DNA of 20,436 nt, taken from positions 1 through 20,436 of the forward strand of contig JALVEV010000290.1 in NCBI GenBank assembly GCA_027030605.1, read 5' to 3'. This document shows, piece after piece, positions 1-6,952 of this stretch. Source of the stretch: Campylobacteraceae bacterium (GTDB lineage Bacteria > Campylobacterota > Campylobacteria > Campylobacterales > Sulfurovaceae). The notes beneath the pieces are model-generated. The model made no database searches. It was given only the letters and a program-made list of their open reading frames with translations, and had not been told where the DNA came from. How positions within the stretch are numbered: position 1 is the first letter of the stretch; each line of letters starts with the position of its first letter. Position numbers and translations under genes: made by a program.

Positions 1-759
1 ATTTTTCCATTGGCTATTTTGTACGAGATTGATGCAGTCTAATACTCTAAATAGCATAATTTGATGATACATTGGACTTAGCTCAAAATGAGCTCCATCC
101 TCTAATATCTGTTCATTTAACTCCTCTGTTAAAATCTCAAATGCTTTAGTATATAGCTTCTCATCTTCAAAATAGTAAGCACCAAATAGTAGAGAGAAAC
201 CATTTTCTAGCAGATGATTACCTAAGATATGATACTCAAGATTATCCATTAATAGATAGTATTGGTTAAAGATAAAAGAGTCTATCTCTCTATTTTGTAT
301 ATTGTGTTTAGATAAAAATTTAATAAAATTAATATTTCGTAAAGAGATAGGAAAGGGCATTTTTTGACCTCGAATAGGCTCTGGATAGTTGATAAAATCT
401 TGAATTAATTTTAATCCATCTTCTATACTTATATCTTCTTGTTGTAGGAAATCGAAATAGGTAAGATTATAGTTCCAAAGTTTTCCATAACTATTGTAGT
501 TCCAATCTATGCTATCTTTAAATTCATGCGTAATCCCTATAAATGTAAATTTACCATTTTTGTAAAGATTATTATAGATATGAAAAGTTGGATACTCTTT
601 AAGTGTTAAAGCTTTAGAGGGGGGTACTGCTAGGGTAGGGGGAGTATATTGGGTTAATTTTCGTATTTTATTACGAAATAAATAGTATGCTCTATATTTA
701 AACTGTTTTGGTTTTAAATACTTTAGGGTATGGTAGAGTTTTAGTAGTTTATTTATCAT
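1..759 (-). CDS. Heparinase II/III-family protein, N-terminal part (runs off left edge)
   Basis: Partial gene: 253 codons from the ATG at 759 with no stop before the window edge. The translation resembles the N-terminal alpha/alpha-toroid of heparinase II/III-like (alginate lyase-like) proteins common in EPS loci. Visible motifs are YLTYFDFL-like NLTYFDFL (about residue 110), PFPISLRNINFIKFL, LEYHILGNHLLENG and LEDGAHFELSPMYH near the cut end; the His/Tyr/Glu-rich stretches are typical of the family's sugar-binding face. I see no signal peptide at the N-terminus. It lies 4 nt after the stop of the CapK-like gene and has no clear ribosome binding site, so translational coupling is likely. In such loci these proteins are thought to trim or modify the polymer, but family members are often uncharacterised. 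The catalytic C-terminal beta-sandwich is outside the window, so activity cannot be judged. Confidence 0.85.
   Translation of the reverse strand, partial: MINKLLKLYHTLKYLKPKQFKYRAYYLFRNKIRKLTQYTPPTLAVPPSKALTLKEYPTFHIYNNLYKNGKFTFIGITHEFKDSIDWNYNSYGKLWNYNLTYFDFLQQEDISIEDGLKLIQDFINYPEPIRGQKMPFPISLRNINFIKFLSKHNIQNREIDSFIFNQYYLLMDNLEYHILGNHLLENGFSLLFGAYYFEDEKLYTKAFEILTEELNEQILEDGAHFELSPMYHQIMLFRVLDCINLVQNSQWKN
619..653 (+). other. G-rich tract, possible G-quadruplex (plus strand)
   Basis: Four runs of three or more G lie on the plus strand at 619-624, 633-635, 638-642 and 651-653, with loops of 8, 2 and 8 nt. This is conspicuous in such AT-rich DNA. It is antisense to the heparinase-family gene, whose coding strand reads C-rich codons for a Pro-rich stretch (PPTLAVPPS). 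It may be only a by-product of proline codons; the long loops make a stable quadruplex uncertain. Confidence 0.35.
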
Positions 760-763
760 TTTT

Positions 764-2149
764 TTAGTTAATCATATATTTTGAAATATCTAATTTTTGA
801 ATTAAGTGCTTATATTTACCTCTATTTGTTCTCTCTATTTTTTCTACAGTTTGAACTTGATATTTAAATTGGTTAGACATTTTTTTTGCTAGAGAAATTA
901 CTGTTTCATAGTGAATTTTTTCAGGTTTTTCTGATTGTATATATAATGTTATATATCCAGGGGTATCTTGATAGAATTGAATAGCATCAGCATACTCATA
1001 ATTGGTAAGATAGTCATAAGATAGTTGTAAAATAGAGATTAAAGTATTGTTTTTAGTTACTAAATACTCTTGTAACCTACCATCTATATACTCTGCTGTT
1101 TTAACAATATTAGTATTTTTAAAAAACGTATTCTCTCCAGATAGAAAATCTTTAGTTTTATATCTAATAAATGGCATTACAAAATTATCAAATGATGTTC
1201 CTACTATTTCATTATTTACTGACTCTACCAATCCATATGGGTTTAAAAAGTTGTATTTTTGTTGATTTAGGCTATAGGCAGTACATATTCGCTCTGTATG
1301 TCCATACTGTGCAACAATATTACATTTAAAAAAGTTTTTAAATTCATCAAAATAGTGTTTAGGAATACCTTCTGATGTTAATATAATTCCTTCTATATTT
1401 AAAAATTCATTAATATTGTTTTTTTTGCAAGTTTGTATAAATAGATGTAATGCACTAGGAAAAGCATTTATAAATTTTGGTTTAAATTTTTTAATTTGTT
1501 TTAATATGGAATGAATATTCTCATTATTGATATGATTAGTGGAGAAAAAAAGATAGTTATCAACTGGCTCATGCATCCAAAGTTTTGGTTCTGTTCCATC
1601 TACATGAATAGTACGAAATGCTAAAGTTTTAGCTCTATATTTATATCCCTTTAACTGTTTAAAAATATGCAAGAAGTATGCTTTCTCTTTAGCTCTTGAT
1701 AGCTCTTTTGGAATAAAGAATTTCATAGCATTCATACTTGTCCCACCTGTTTCCATTAGAACCTCTTTTTCAAGTTTATTTGTATGCATATTAGATAAAT
1801 TTTTTAAAACATCATCTCTTGTTAAATATGGAACGCTCTTATAGTCATCTAAACTTTTAAAATTTTCTACTTTAAAGTCATATTTATTAAAGAGTTCTTT
1901 GTAGTAAGGTAAATTATCATAGGCAAATTGTAAGGTTTCATAAGTTTTATTGTACATATAATCAAGTTGAAATTGCTCATCTGAATTATAAAATTGTTCA
2001 ATAATTTTTTGATGTTTTGGATAGTTTTTACCAAATCTTACAGAAAGTGGTACACGCCCATAGAGTTCTCCTATAAATCTTCTTACAGATGAAGGTAATC
2101 TATAGTAGGAATTTTTATATTGATGAAGTATACTATCTATATTTTTCAT
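764..2149 (-). CDS. PaaK/CapK-like adenylate-forming enzyme (phenylacetate-CoA ligase family)
   Basis: A 461-residue protein of the phenylacetate-CoA ligase/CapK (coenzyme F390 synthetase-related) branch of the ANL adenylating superfamily. Adenylation motifs appear in order: a P-loop-like METGGTSMNAMKF at residue 132, TSEGIP mid-protein, YGHTE, a GRLQEYL motif matching the usual GR-x-D/E region, and a C-terminal RGKYKHLI with Lys445 in the place of the catalytic A10 lysine. The enzyme therefore looks intact. No signal peptide or membrane segment is seen, so it should be cytoplasmic. Members are frequent in EPS and capsule clusters but their acid substrate is unknown; activation of a carboxylic acid for decorating the glycan is an inference. 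Its start overlaps the glycosyltransferase gene by 17 bp, and the heparinase gene follows 4 nt later, so it is part of one operon. Confidence 0.85.
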   Translation of the reverse strand: MKNIDSILHQYKNSYYRLPSSVRRFIGELYGRVPLSVRFGKNYPKHQKIIEQFYNSDEQFQLDYMYNKTYETLQFAYDNLPYYKELFNKYDFKVENFKSLDDYKSVPYLTRDDVLKNLSNMHTNKLEKEVLMETGGTSMNAMKFFIPKELSRAKEKAYFLHIFKQLKGYKYRAKTLAFRTIHVDGTEPKLWMHEPVDNYLFFSTNHINNENIHSILKQIKKFKPKFINAFPSALHLFIQTCKKNNINEFLNIEGIILTSEGIPKHYFDEFKNFFKCNIVAQYGHTERICTAYSLNQQKYNFLNPYGLVESVNNEIVGTSFDNFVMPFIRYKTKDFLSGENTFFKNTNIVKTAEYIDGRLQEYLVTKNNTLISILQLSYDYLTNYEYADAIQFYQDTPGYITLYIQSEKPEKIHYETVISLAKKMSNQFKYQVQTVEKIERTNRGKYKHLIQKLDISKYMIN

Positions 2150-3176
2150 TTTTTTCCTTATAATTAATACGTTTTAGAAATAAGTCAGTTTGAATATGGC
2201 TATTAAAATTAGAAAATGCTTTTATAGCTCCTTTATGAAGGTGGTTATACTTTTTATCATCTATACTCTTAATAGCTTTTAAAAGTTGTTGAGGTTCGTT
2301 AACATCTATAAGTAGAGCATTTTCATTATCTGTACACATCTCCATAATCCCTTGTAATTTAGTAGCAATAACAGGCATTCCTAATGCAAATGCCTCAATA
2401 ATGACACCAGGGTAGCCTTCTATATGAGAAGGTAATATAAGTACATCATAACTATTCATTACCTCTAGGACACTATCTGATGTTAGTGGACCCTTATAGT
2501 TTATACCCATATCATTAAAATATTTTATAGAGTATTTTTCGCTTTTTATTGGACCATAAATATCACAAATTATATCTTTATCTAATTTCTGAATGACTTC
2601 ACATAGTTCATCTATCCCTTTTTTAGGATTTATGGAACCAATAAAAACAAAGCGTTTTTGATAAGTTCTATTTTTATGATTTTTAATTTTCTCATCTCTT
2701 ACATTTGGAAACCAATAAGTATTTTTATTATATTTTTTGAAATTATTTACTAAATATTGAAGTTCGAAAAAGACACTATTAGAGTGTTTAAGTATGAATC
2801 TCATTAAAAATTTTTGTATAGAGTTAGAGGTTAAATATTTCTCTTCAAAATCACCAGCAAATATTCTAAGGCTAAGATTCTTTTGAAAAACTTTTGATAG
2901 AACGACTACAATAGGACCTAATGTTAGATAACTATTCCGAATAGCATGTAGAGATATATAGTCAACTTTTCGTATATTTTTTAAAATTTGATAGAGTGAA
3001 TAGAGGAGTGTTTTTCCTTTACCTCCATGATTAGCACTTAAAGTATCAACTGGTATAAAAGATATTTCTCTTTTTTCTAATTCACTAATTAATAGTTCAA
3101 ATAGTATGCTTACTCCACCTGTATCAGTAGAATCAAATTTATTTTGACGTGAGCCAATTAGTAGTATTTTTGACAT
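2133..3176 (-). CDS. Glycosyltransferase family 4 (GT-B fold)
   Basis: A 347-residue GT-B glycosyltransferase. The N-terminus has the Gly-rich donor-side loop (DTGGVSILFELL, about residues 18-29). The C-terminal half carries FIGSINPKKGIDEL and the family-4 signature with the EX7E pair at Glu253 and Glu261 (EGYPGVIIEAF), followed by GMPVIATKLQGIMEM. These residues bind the nucleotide-sugar donor in GT4 enzymes, which retain anomeric configuration. It probably adds one sugar of the EPS repeat unit on the cytoplasmic face; donor and acceptor cannot be read from sequence. It begins 6 nt after the acyltransferase stop and ends 17 bp inside the CapK-like gene, so it sits in a tightly packed operon. 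Confidence 0.9.
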   Translation of the reverse strand: MSKILLIGSRQNKFDSTDTGGVSILFELLISELEKREISFIPVDTLSANHGGKGKTLLYSLYQILKNIRKVDYISLHAIRNSYLTLGPIVVVLSKVFQKNLSLRIFAGDFEEKYLTSNSIQKFLMRFILKHSNSVFFELQYLVNNFKKYNKNTYWFPNVRDEKIKNHKNRTYQKRFVFIGSINPKKGIDELCEVIQKLDKDIICDIYGPIKSEKYSIKYFNDMGINYKGPLTSDSVLEVMNSYDVLILPSHIEGYPGVIIEAFALGMPVIATKLQGIMEMCTDNENALLIDVNEPQQLLKAIKSIDDKKYNHLHKGAIKAFSNFNSHIQTDLFLKRINYKEKNEKYR

Positions 3177-3182
3177 AGTTTA

Positions 3183-4295
3183 TTATTTTCCTTTAAGTCT
3201 TTTCCCATTAAATAAAAATGACAAAATATCATTTTTGGATATGAAAAAGTAGTGAATAGATAGACTAATAGAGAGTGAAAATAGCAATAGTATAAAAAAA
3301 CCAAGATATCCACCAATATTTAGTTTGATAAGAATAAGACCCCCTAGAATTACAAACAGATGGTGAAAAAGATAGACAGAGTATGAGGAGTCAGCTAAAA
3401 AAGAGAAAAGTTTAGATTTTTTATTAAAAAAATTATAAAAAAGTATAAAACATAAAGCTGAAGCAAAACAATTAGATGATGCATCAAAAAAATAGTATGC
3501 TATTTTTTCCAAATTATTTGTACTCTCTGAAAAATATATAGATAAATAGGTAAAAATAGCAGTTATAAGTAAAGTGGTTCCTATTGGCATATGTATAAAT
3601 CTATGAAAAAATTTTTGATTGCTAAAAAGTAAAATTCCCAATGTAAAAAAAGGAAAGTAAAAAAATATAGATTTTATATTGATGATTTTATTGTATAGGT
3701 AAGGGGATAAAATACTAAATAGTATTACAAGAGTCAGAATAATAAAAGATATAAGAAGTAGTACTGTATGAACACCTGTTTTTTCAAAAACTAGATTAAA
3801 AAAGTGGTTTATCTTTTTTATTGTAGATTTAAAAAGAGTAGTAGCAATATAGGTTAATATAAAAAATATGGCTAAATCAATTAAAAACCAAAGATGTGAA
3901 ATCCATTTTCCCTCTAGAAGATAGGTATGGAGAGTTATATCATTGCCATTAAATTGTGTTAAGATATATGCTTGAAGTGAATTAAATGTTAGTGCCGTAA
4001 CAATAATAGGAATAAAAATTCTTTTTATTCTAGAATCAAAAAACTTTTTAGCACCAAGTTTGTTTATGCTCATTGCTGCTAAATATCCTGACATAATGAA
4101 AAAAGATTGTAATGTAAATAGTAGTAAGAAATCAATTATAAAAGGGGCAATAGCAATATCATTAGGATGATGTATTAGCCAAGAGGCATTTGGATTAAAA
4201 ACTTGTAATGTATGAATTGTTACTATCAATAATATTAAGATTGCTCTCATTGAATCAAAAAAATAGACTCTTTTTTTATTAGTTAAATTATTCAT
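3183..4295 (-). CDS. Acyltransferase-3 family membrane protein (sugar O-acyltransferase)
   Basis: A 370-residue multi-pass protein of the acyltransferase-3 (OafA/WecH/NodX-like) family. It opens with the family hallmark YFFDSMRAILILLIVTIH: Arg17 and the presumed catalytic His28 lie in or beside the first membrane helix. SFFIMSGYLAAM and DSRIKRIFIPI are the next conserved blocks, and a late SYSVYLFHHLF block closes the core. About ten hydrophobic helices are visible. Such enzymes move acyl groups, usually acetyl, across the inner membrane onto glycans, so this one likely O-acetylates the polysaccharide or its lipid-linked unit. Its ATG overlaps the polymerase stop by 4 nt (ATGA), indicating translational coupling. 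Confidence 0.9.
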   Translation of the reverse strand: MNNLTNKKRVYFFDSMRAILILLIVTIHTLQVFNPNASWLIHHPNDIAIAPFIIDFLLLFTLQSFFIMSGYLAAMSINKLGAKKFFDSRIKRIFIPIIVTALTFNSLQAYILTQFNGNDITLHTYLLEGKWISHLWFLIDLAIFFILTYIATTLFKSTIKKINHFFNLVFEKTGVHTVLLLISFIILTLVILFSILSPYLYNKIINIKSIFFYFPFFTLGILLFSNQKFFHRFIHMPIGTTLLITAIFTYLSIYFSESTNNLEKIAYYFFDASSNCFASALCFILFYNFFNKKSKLFSFLADSSYSVYLFHHLFVILGGLILIKLNIGGYLGFFILLLFSLSISLSIHYFFISKNDILSFLFNGKRLKGK

Positions 4296-5491
4296 GACTC
4301 TCCTTGAAGATATGATTTCTTAGTGTTATACCCCATTGCAGCTATTGCTGTTATAAAAGCAATAGCTGTAATACTAAAAAGTCTAGTGTGAGCAAAGATA
4401 CATGATAGACCATAGGCAATAATAAAAAGTACTGCAAGTTGTTTTTGACCTTTATCTCCATATTTAAATATATTGTATGTTGTGAAATAGAAGAGTAGGG
4501 GAATTAAGAGTAGACCGAATAGTCCTTGGTCAGCCCAAAGCATTGCGAAGGTATTATGTGGACCAACTGGATGATCCCAAAAGAGTGTAGAACCAAATCC
4601 TTGTCCGATAAGTGGGCTATCTCTAAACATATCTAATGCTTCATGTAGAATCTCTTTTCTTTCAATCATATCATCTGTATTTGAAGCACTATTTTCAGCA
4701 AAAAAGTCTACTCTACTTCTCATATTGTCAGTAACTTCCAATCCATATTGATTAGAGAGGTAATCTAATCCACCTGTTGATAACCATATAAAAAAGAAAA
4801 TAATGATAGAGAGACTAAAAATAAGTTGTTTAGTATATAGTTTTCCTTGAAAAAAGAGAATAGTAACAATAAGAAAAAAAGTTAATAGGTTTGAGCGTGA
4901 CATTGTAAAGAATAAGCCTAAAAATATTACTAATAGAAATAGAGTTCTAAATTTTTTCTCTACCATATCAATACCTAAAATTAAAAATATAATCATTGTT
5001 GTACCTGCATAATTTGCATTGGCATAAAAAGATGCTGCACGTCCTTGGATAACTTGGTACTGAGCATTAAAAGCTAATACTCCAGGATTAAAATAATCAA
5101 GCCCTAAAGTAAAAGCAACTATAGGTGCAATAAAAATTAAAGTCTTTCTTGTTGTGGTAAGATTTTTATCATCTAGGGTAAAGAGAAGAATCATATATAT
5201 ATATACTATAATTGCAAATATGATTATTTTAAGTAACTTAAACTCTTTCATTCCTGCTTCTGAAAAAATAAAATAGATAATATTTAGAGTAAAGAAATAG
5301 AGTAACCATAGAAAAAAGATATTATCAAGAGGTAAACGAATATTTTTTTTTCTATAATATATTAGAAGGTAACTAAAAATCAATACATCTATAAGATATG
5401 CAGGAAAAGGGAAAAAACCAGCACCAGGAAGATATATATTAAGATTTAAAAATAGAAATATTGTTAATAGTTGTATGGTTGTTTTATGCAT
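4292..5491 (-). CDS. O-antigen ligase/polymerase family protein (Wzy-like)
   Basis: A 399-residue polytopic membrane protein with about ten to twelve helices and the Wzy_C (O-antigen ligase) signature: a periplasmic loop with ERKEILHEALDMFRDSPLIGQGFGS, then PHNTFAMLWADQGLFG around His312. Conserved Arg and His residues in this loop act in family members to join lipid-linked glycan blocks. Beside Wzz/Wzc- and Wza-like genes, a repeat-unit polymerase is likelier than a lipid A-core ligase, though sequence alone does not separate the two. It is the first gene of a packed operon (polymerase, acyltransferase, GT4, CapK-like, heparinase) and lies 89 nt after wecC. The coding strand contains an A9 run (plus-strand T9 at 5343-5351), a possible slippage site. 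Confidence 0.85.
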   Translation of the reverse strand: MHKTTIQLLTIFLFLNLNIYLPGAGFFPFPAYLIDVLIFSYLLIYYRKKNIRLPLDNIFFLWLLYFFTLNIIYFIFSEAGMKEFKLLKIIIFAIIVYIYMILLFTLDDKNLTTTRKTLIFIAPIVAFTLGLDYFNPGVLAFNAQYQVIQGRAASFYANANYAGTTMIIFLILGIDMVEKKFRTLFLLVIFLGLFFTMSRSNLLTFFLIVTILFFQGKLYTKQLIFSLSIIIFFFIWLSTGGLDYLSNQYGLEVTDNMRSRVDFFAENSASNTDDMIERKEILHEALDMFRDSPLIGQGFGSTLFWDHPVGPHNTFAMLWADQGLFGLLLIPLLFYFTTYNIFKYGDKGQKQLAVLFIIAYGLSCIFAHTRLFSITAIAFITAIAAMGYNTKKSYLQGES

Positions 5492-5580
5492 ATGATTATC
5501 TTTTTCTTTAATAAAAAGATTTATTATCTTTATAATAATAAAAGCTAAATTGTATTAAATTGAGATTTAGGTCTATTTTT

Positions 5581-6783
5581 TTAGTTATTTGTAATACCAC
5601 AAAAATCATAAACCTCCTTATCTTCAATAGAGATATCTTTAAACTCATCGTGTGCAACTAAAAAGATAATAATATCTGCTTCTCTTAGAGCTTCTTCTAT
5701 GTTAACTAAAGTAAACTCATTTGAAGCTTTTAAATTTGGCTCTACAGGTAATACATTTAATCCACTATTTATAAGAGCTCTTGTTACATAAACAGATGGG
5801 GACTCTCTTAAGTCATCAATATTTGGTTTAAATGCTAATCCCATACAGGCTATTTTTGCCTCTTTTCCATGTTTTTTTTCAAATTGGAGTGCTGCATTTT
5901 TAATTTTTTCTATTGCCCACTCTGTTTTATAGTTATTTACTTCTCTAGCTGTTCTAATGAGTTTTGCATCTTCTCCTCCAGCATGTACAATAAACCATGG
6001 GTCAACAGCAATACAGTGACCACCTACACCAACGCCTGGTTGTAAAATATTTACTCTTGGGTGACGATTAGCAAGTTGAATTAGCTCCCATACATCAATA
6101 TTAAATTTATCTGAAAGAATAGATAGCTCATTTGCAAATGCAATATTTAAGTCTCTGTAACTATTTTCAGTTAGTTTTGCCATTTCAGCTGTTTTTGCAT
6201 CTGTTTGAAGTACCTCTCCACTAACGAATGTTTTATAAAAATCTGCGGTAGCTTCTGTAGCCTCTTTAGTAATACCTCCCACAATGCGGTCATTTTCTAC
6301 TAATTCACGCATAATTTGTCCAGGAAGAACTCGTTCAGGACAATGTGCTATATGAATTTTGTTAATATCAATACCTTTTGATAGTAAAACTTCTGCTATT
6401 TTATCTGTTGTACCAACAGGTGAAGTTGACTCTAAGATTACAATATTACCCTCTTCTAGGTAAGGAGCTATGGACTCTGTAGCAGAAAGAACATAGTCTA
6501 TATTTGGAATATAGCCTTCATGAAAGGGAGTAGGGACAGCAATAATAAAAACATCAGATTTTTTAGGTTTTAAATCAGCAATCAAATTACCAGAGTTTAC
6601 AGCAGTACGTACAAATGTATCTAAGTCAGGTTCTACTATATGAATATTTCCTTGATTTATTGTATCTATAGTACTCTTTACTACATCTACTCCATGAACT
6701 TTATAATTTCGGTTTGCAAGAAGTGCTGCTGTTGGTAATCCAATATAACCAAGACCTATTACACATACTGATTTTATTTGCAT
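5581..6783 (-). CDS. wecC: UDP-N-acetyl-D-mannosamine dehydrogenase (WecC family)
   Basis: A 400-residue member of the UDP-glucose/GDP-mannose dehydrogenase family, close to WecC. It catalyses the two-step NAD-dependent oxidation of UDP-ManNAc to UDP-ManNAcA in the cytoplasm. The Rossmann motif VCVIGLGYIGLPTA starts at residue 6; AVPTPF, ESTSPVGTT and the ENDRIVGG block follow; the catalytic Cys257 is in VGGHCIAVDPWFIV, characteristic of the WecC type; CMGLAFKPNIDDLRESPS begins the UDP-binding C-terminal domain. E. coli WecC is about 420 residues, so this is full length. The start has a good AGGGGA ribosome site 7 nt upstream. The matching UDP-GlcNAc 2-epimerase WecB is not in the window and must be elsewhere if the pathway is complete. 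Confidence 0.93.
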   Translation of the reverse strand: MQIKSVCVIGLGYIGLPTAALLANRNYKVHGVDVVKSTIDTINQGNIHIVEPDLDTFVRTAVNSGNLIADLKPKKSDVFIIAVPTPFHEGYIPNIDYVLSATESIAPYLEEGNIVILESTSPVGTTDKIAEVLLSKGIDINKIHIAHCPERVLPGQIMRELVENDRIVGGITKEATEATADFYKTFVSGEVLQTDAKTAEMAKLTENSYRDLNIAFANELSILSDKFNIDVWELIQLANRHPRVNILQPGVGVGGHCIAVDPWFIVHAGGEDAKLIRTAREVNNYKTEWAIEKIKNAALQFEKKHGKEAKIACMGLAFKPNIDDLRESPSVYVTRALINSGLNVLPVEPNLKASNEFTLVNIEEALREADIIIFLVAHDEFKDISIEDKEVYDFCGITNN

Positions 6784-6848
6784 CTATTTTCCCCTAAGAT
6801 TTGAGTATTTTTTATTAATGTACTTAATATTGTTTTTTTATATGAGGA

Positions 6849-6854
6849 ATTATA
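6849..6854 (-). promoter_or_regulatory. Candidate -10 box upstream of wecC
   Basis: The minus strand reads TATAAT at 6854-6849, 65 nt before the wecC ATG and after the hairpin that appears to end the SdrD-protein transcript. No convincing -35 hexamer is present, which is usual for sigma-70 promoters in epsilonproteobacteria. It fits wecC and the downstream EPS genes having their own transcript. Confidence 0.4.
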
Positions 6855-6909
6855 CTATCAATGTGGTTAAAATATATTAAAAAATAGTTAAGAGAATGTT
6901 AAATCATAG

Positions 6910-6943
6910 AAAAGACCTTGATTAAAATATATCAAAGTCTTTT
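6910..6943 (-). terminator. Hairpin terminator after the SdrD-repeat gene
   Basis: Arms at 6910-6922 and 6931-6943 pair over 13 positions with a single mismatch (C6917 opposite A6936) around an 8-nt AT loop. On the minus strand the 3' arm ends in TCTTTTCTAT, a short U-rich run. It begins 10 nt after the stop codon at 6953, the right place for an intrinsic terminator. Confidence 0.6.
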
Positions 6944-6952
6944 GTTAGATTG

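Noticed and set aside
619..624. G6 run as a Campylobacter-like phase-variation tract
   Set aside because: Known contingency tracts are usually eight or more G/C; six is too short to claim this.
5492..5580. Possible CTAAAT/ATTTAG hairpin and promoter between wecC and the polymerase gene
   Set aside because: The stem is six weak pairs with a long loop, and no -10/-35 stands out; the genes may be co-transcribed.
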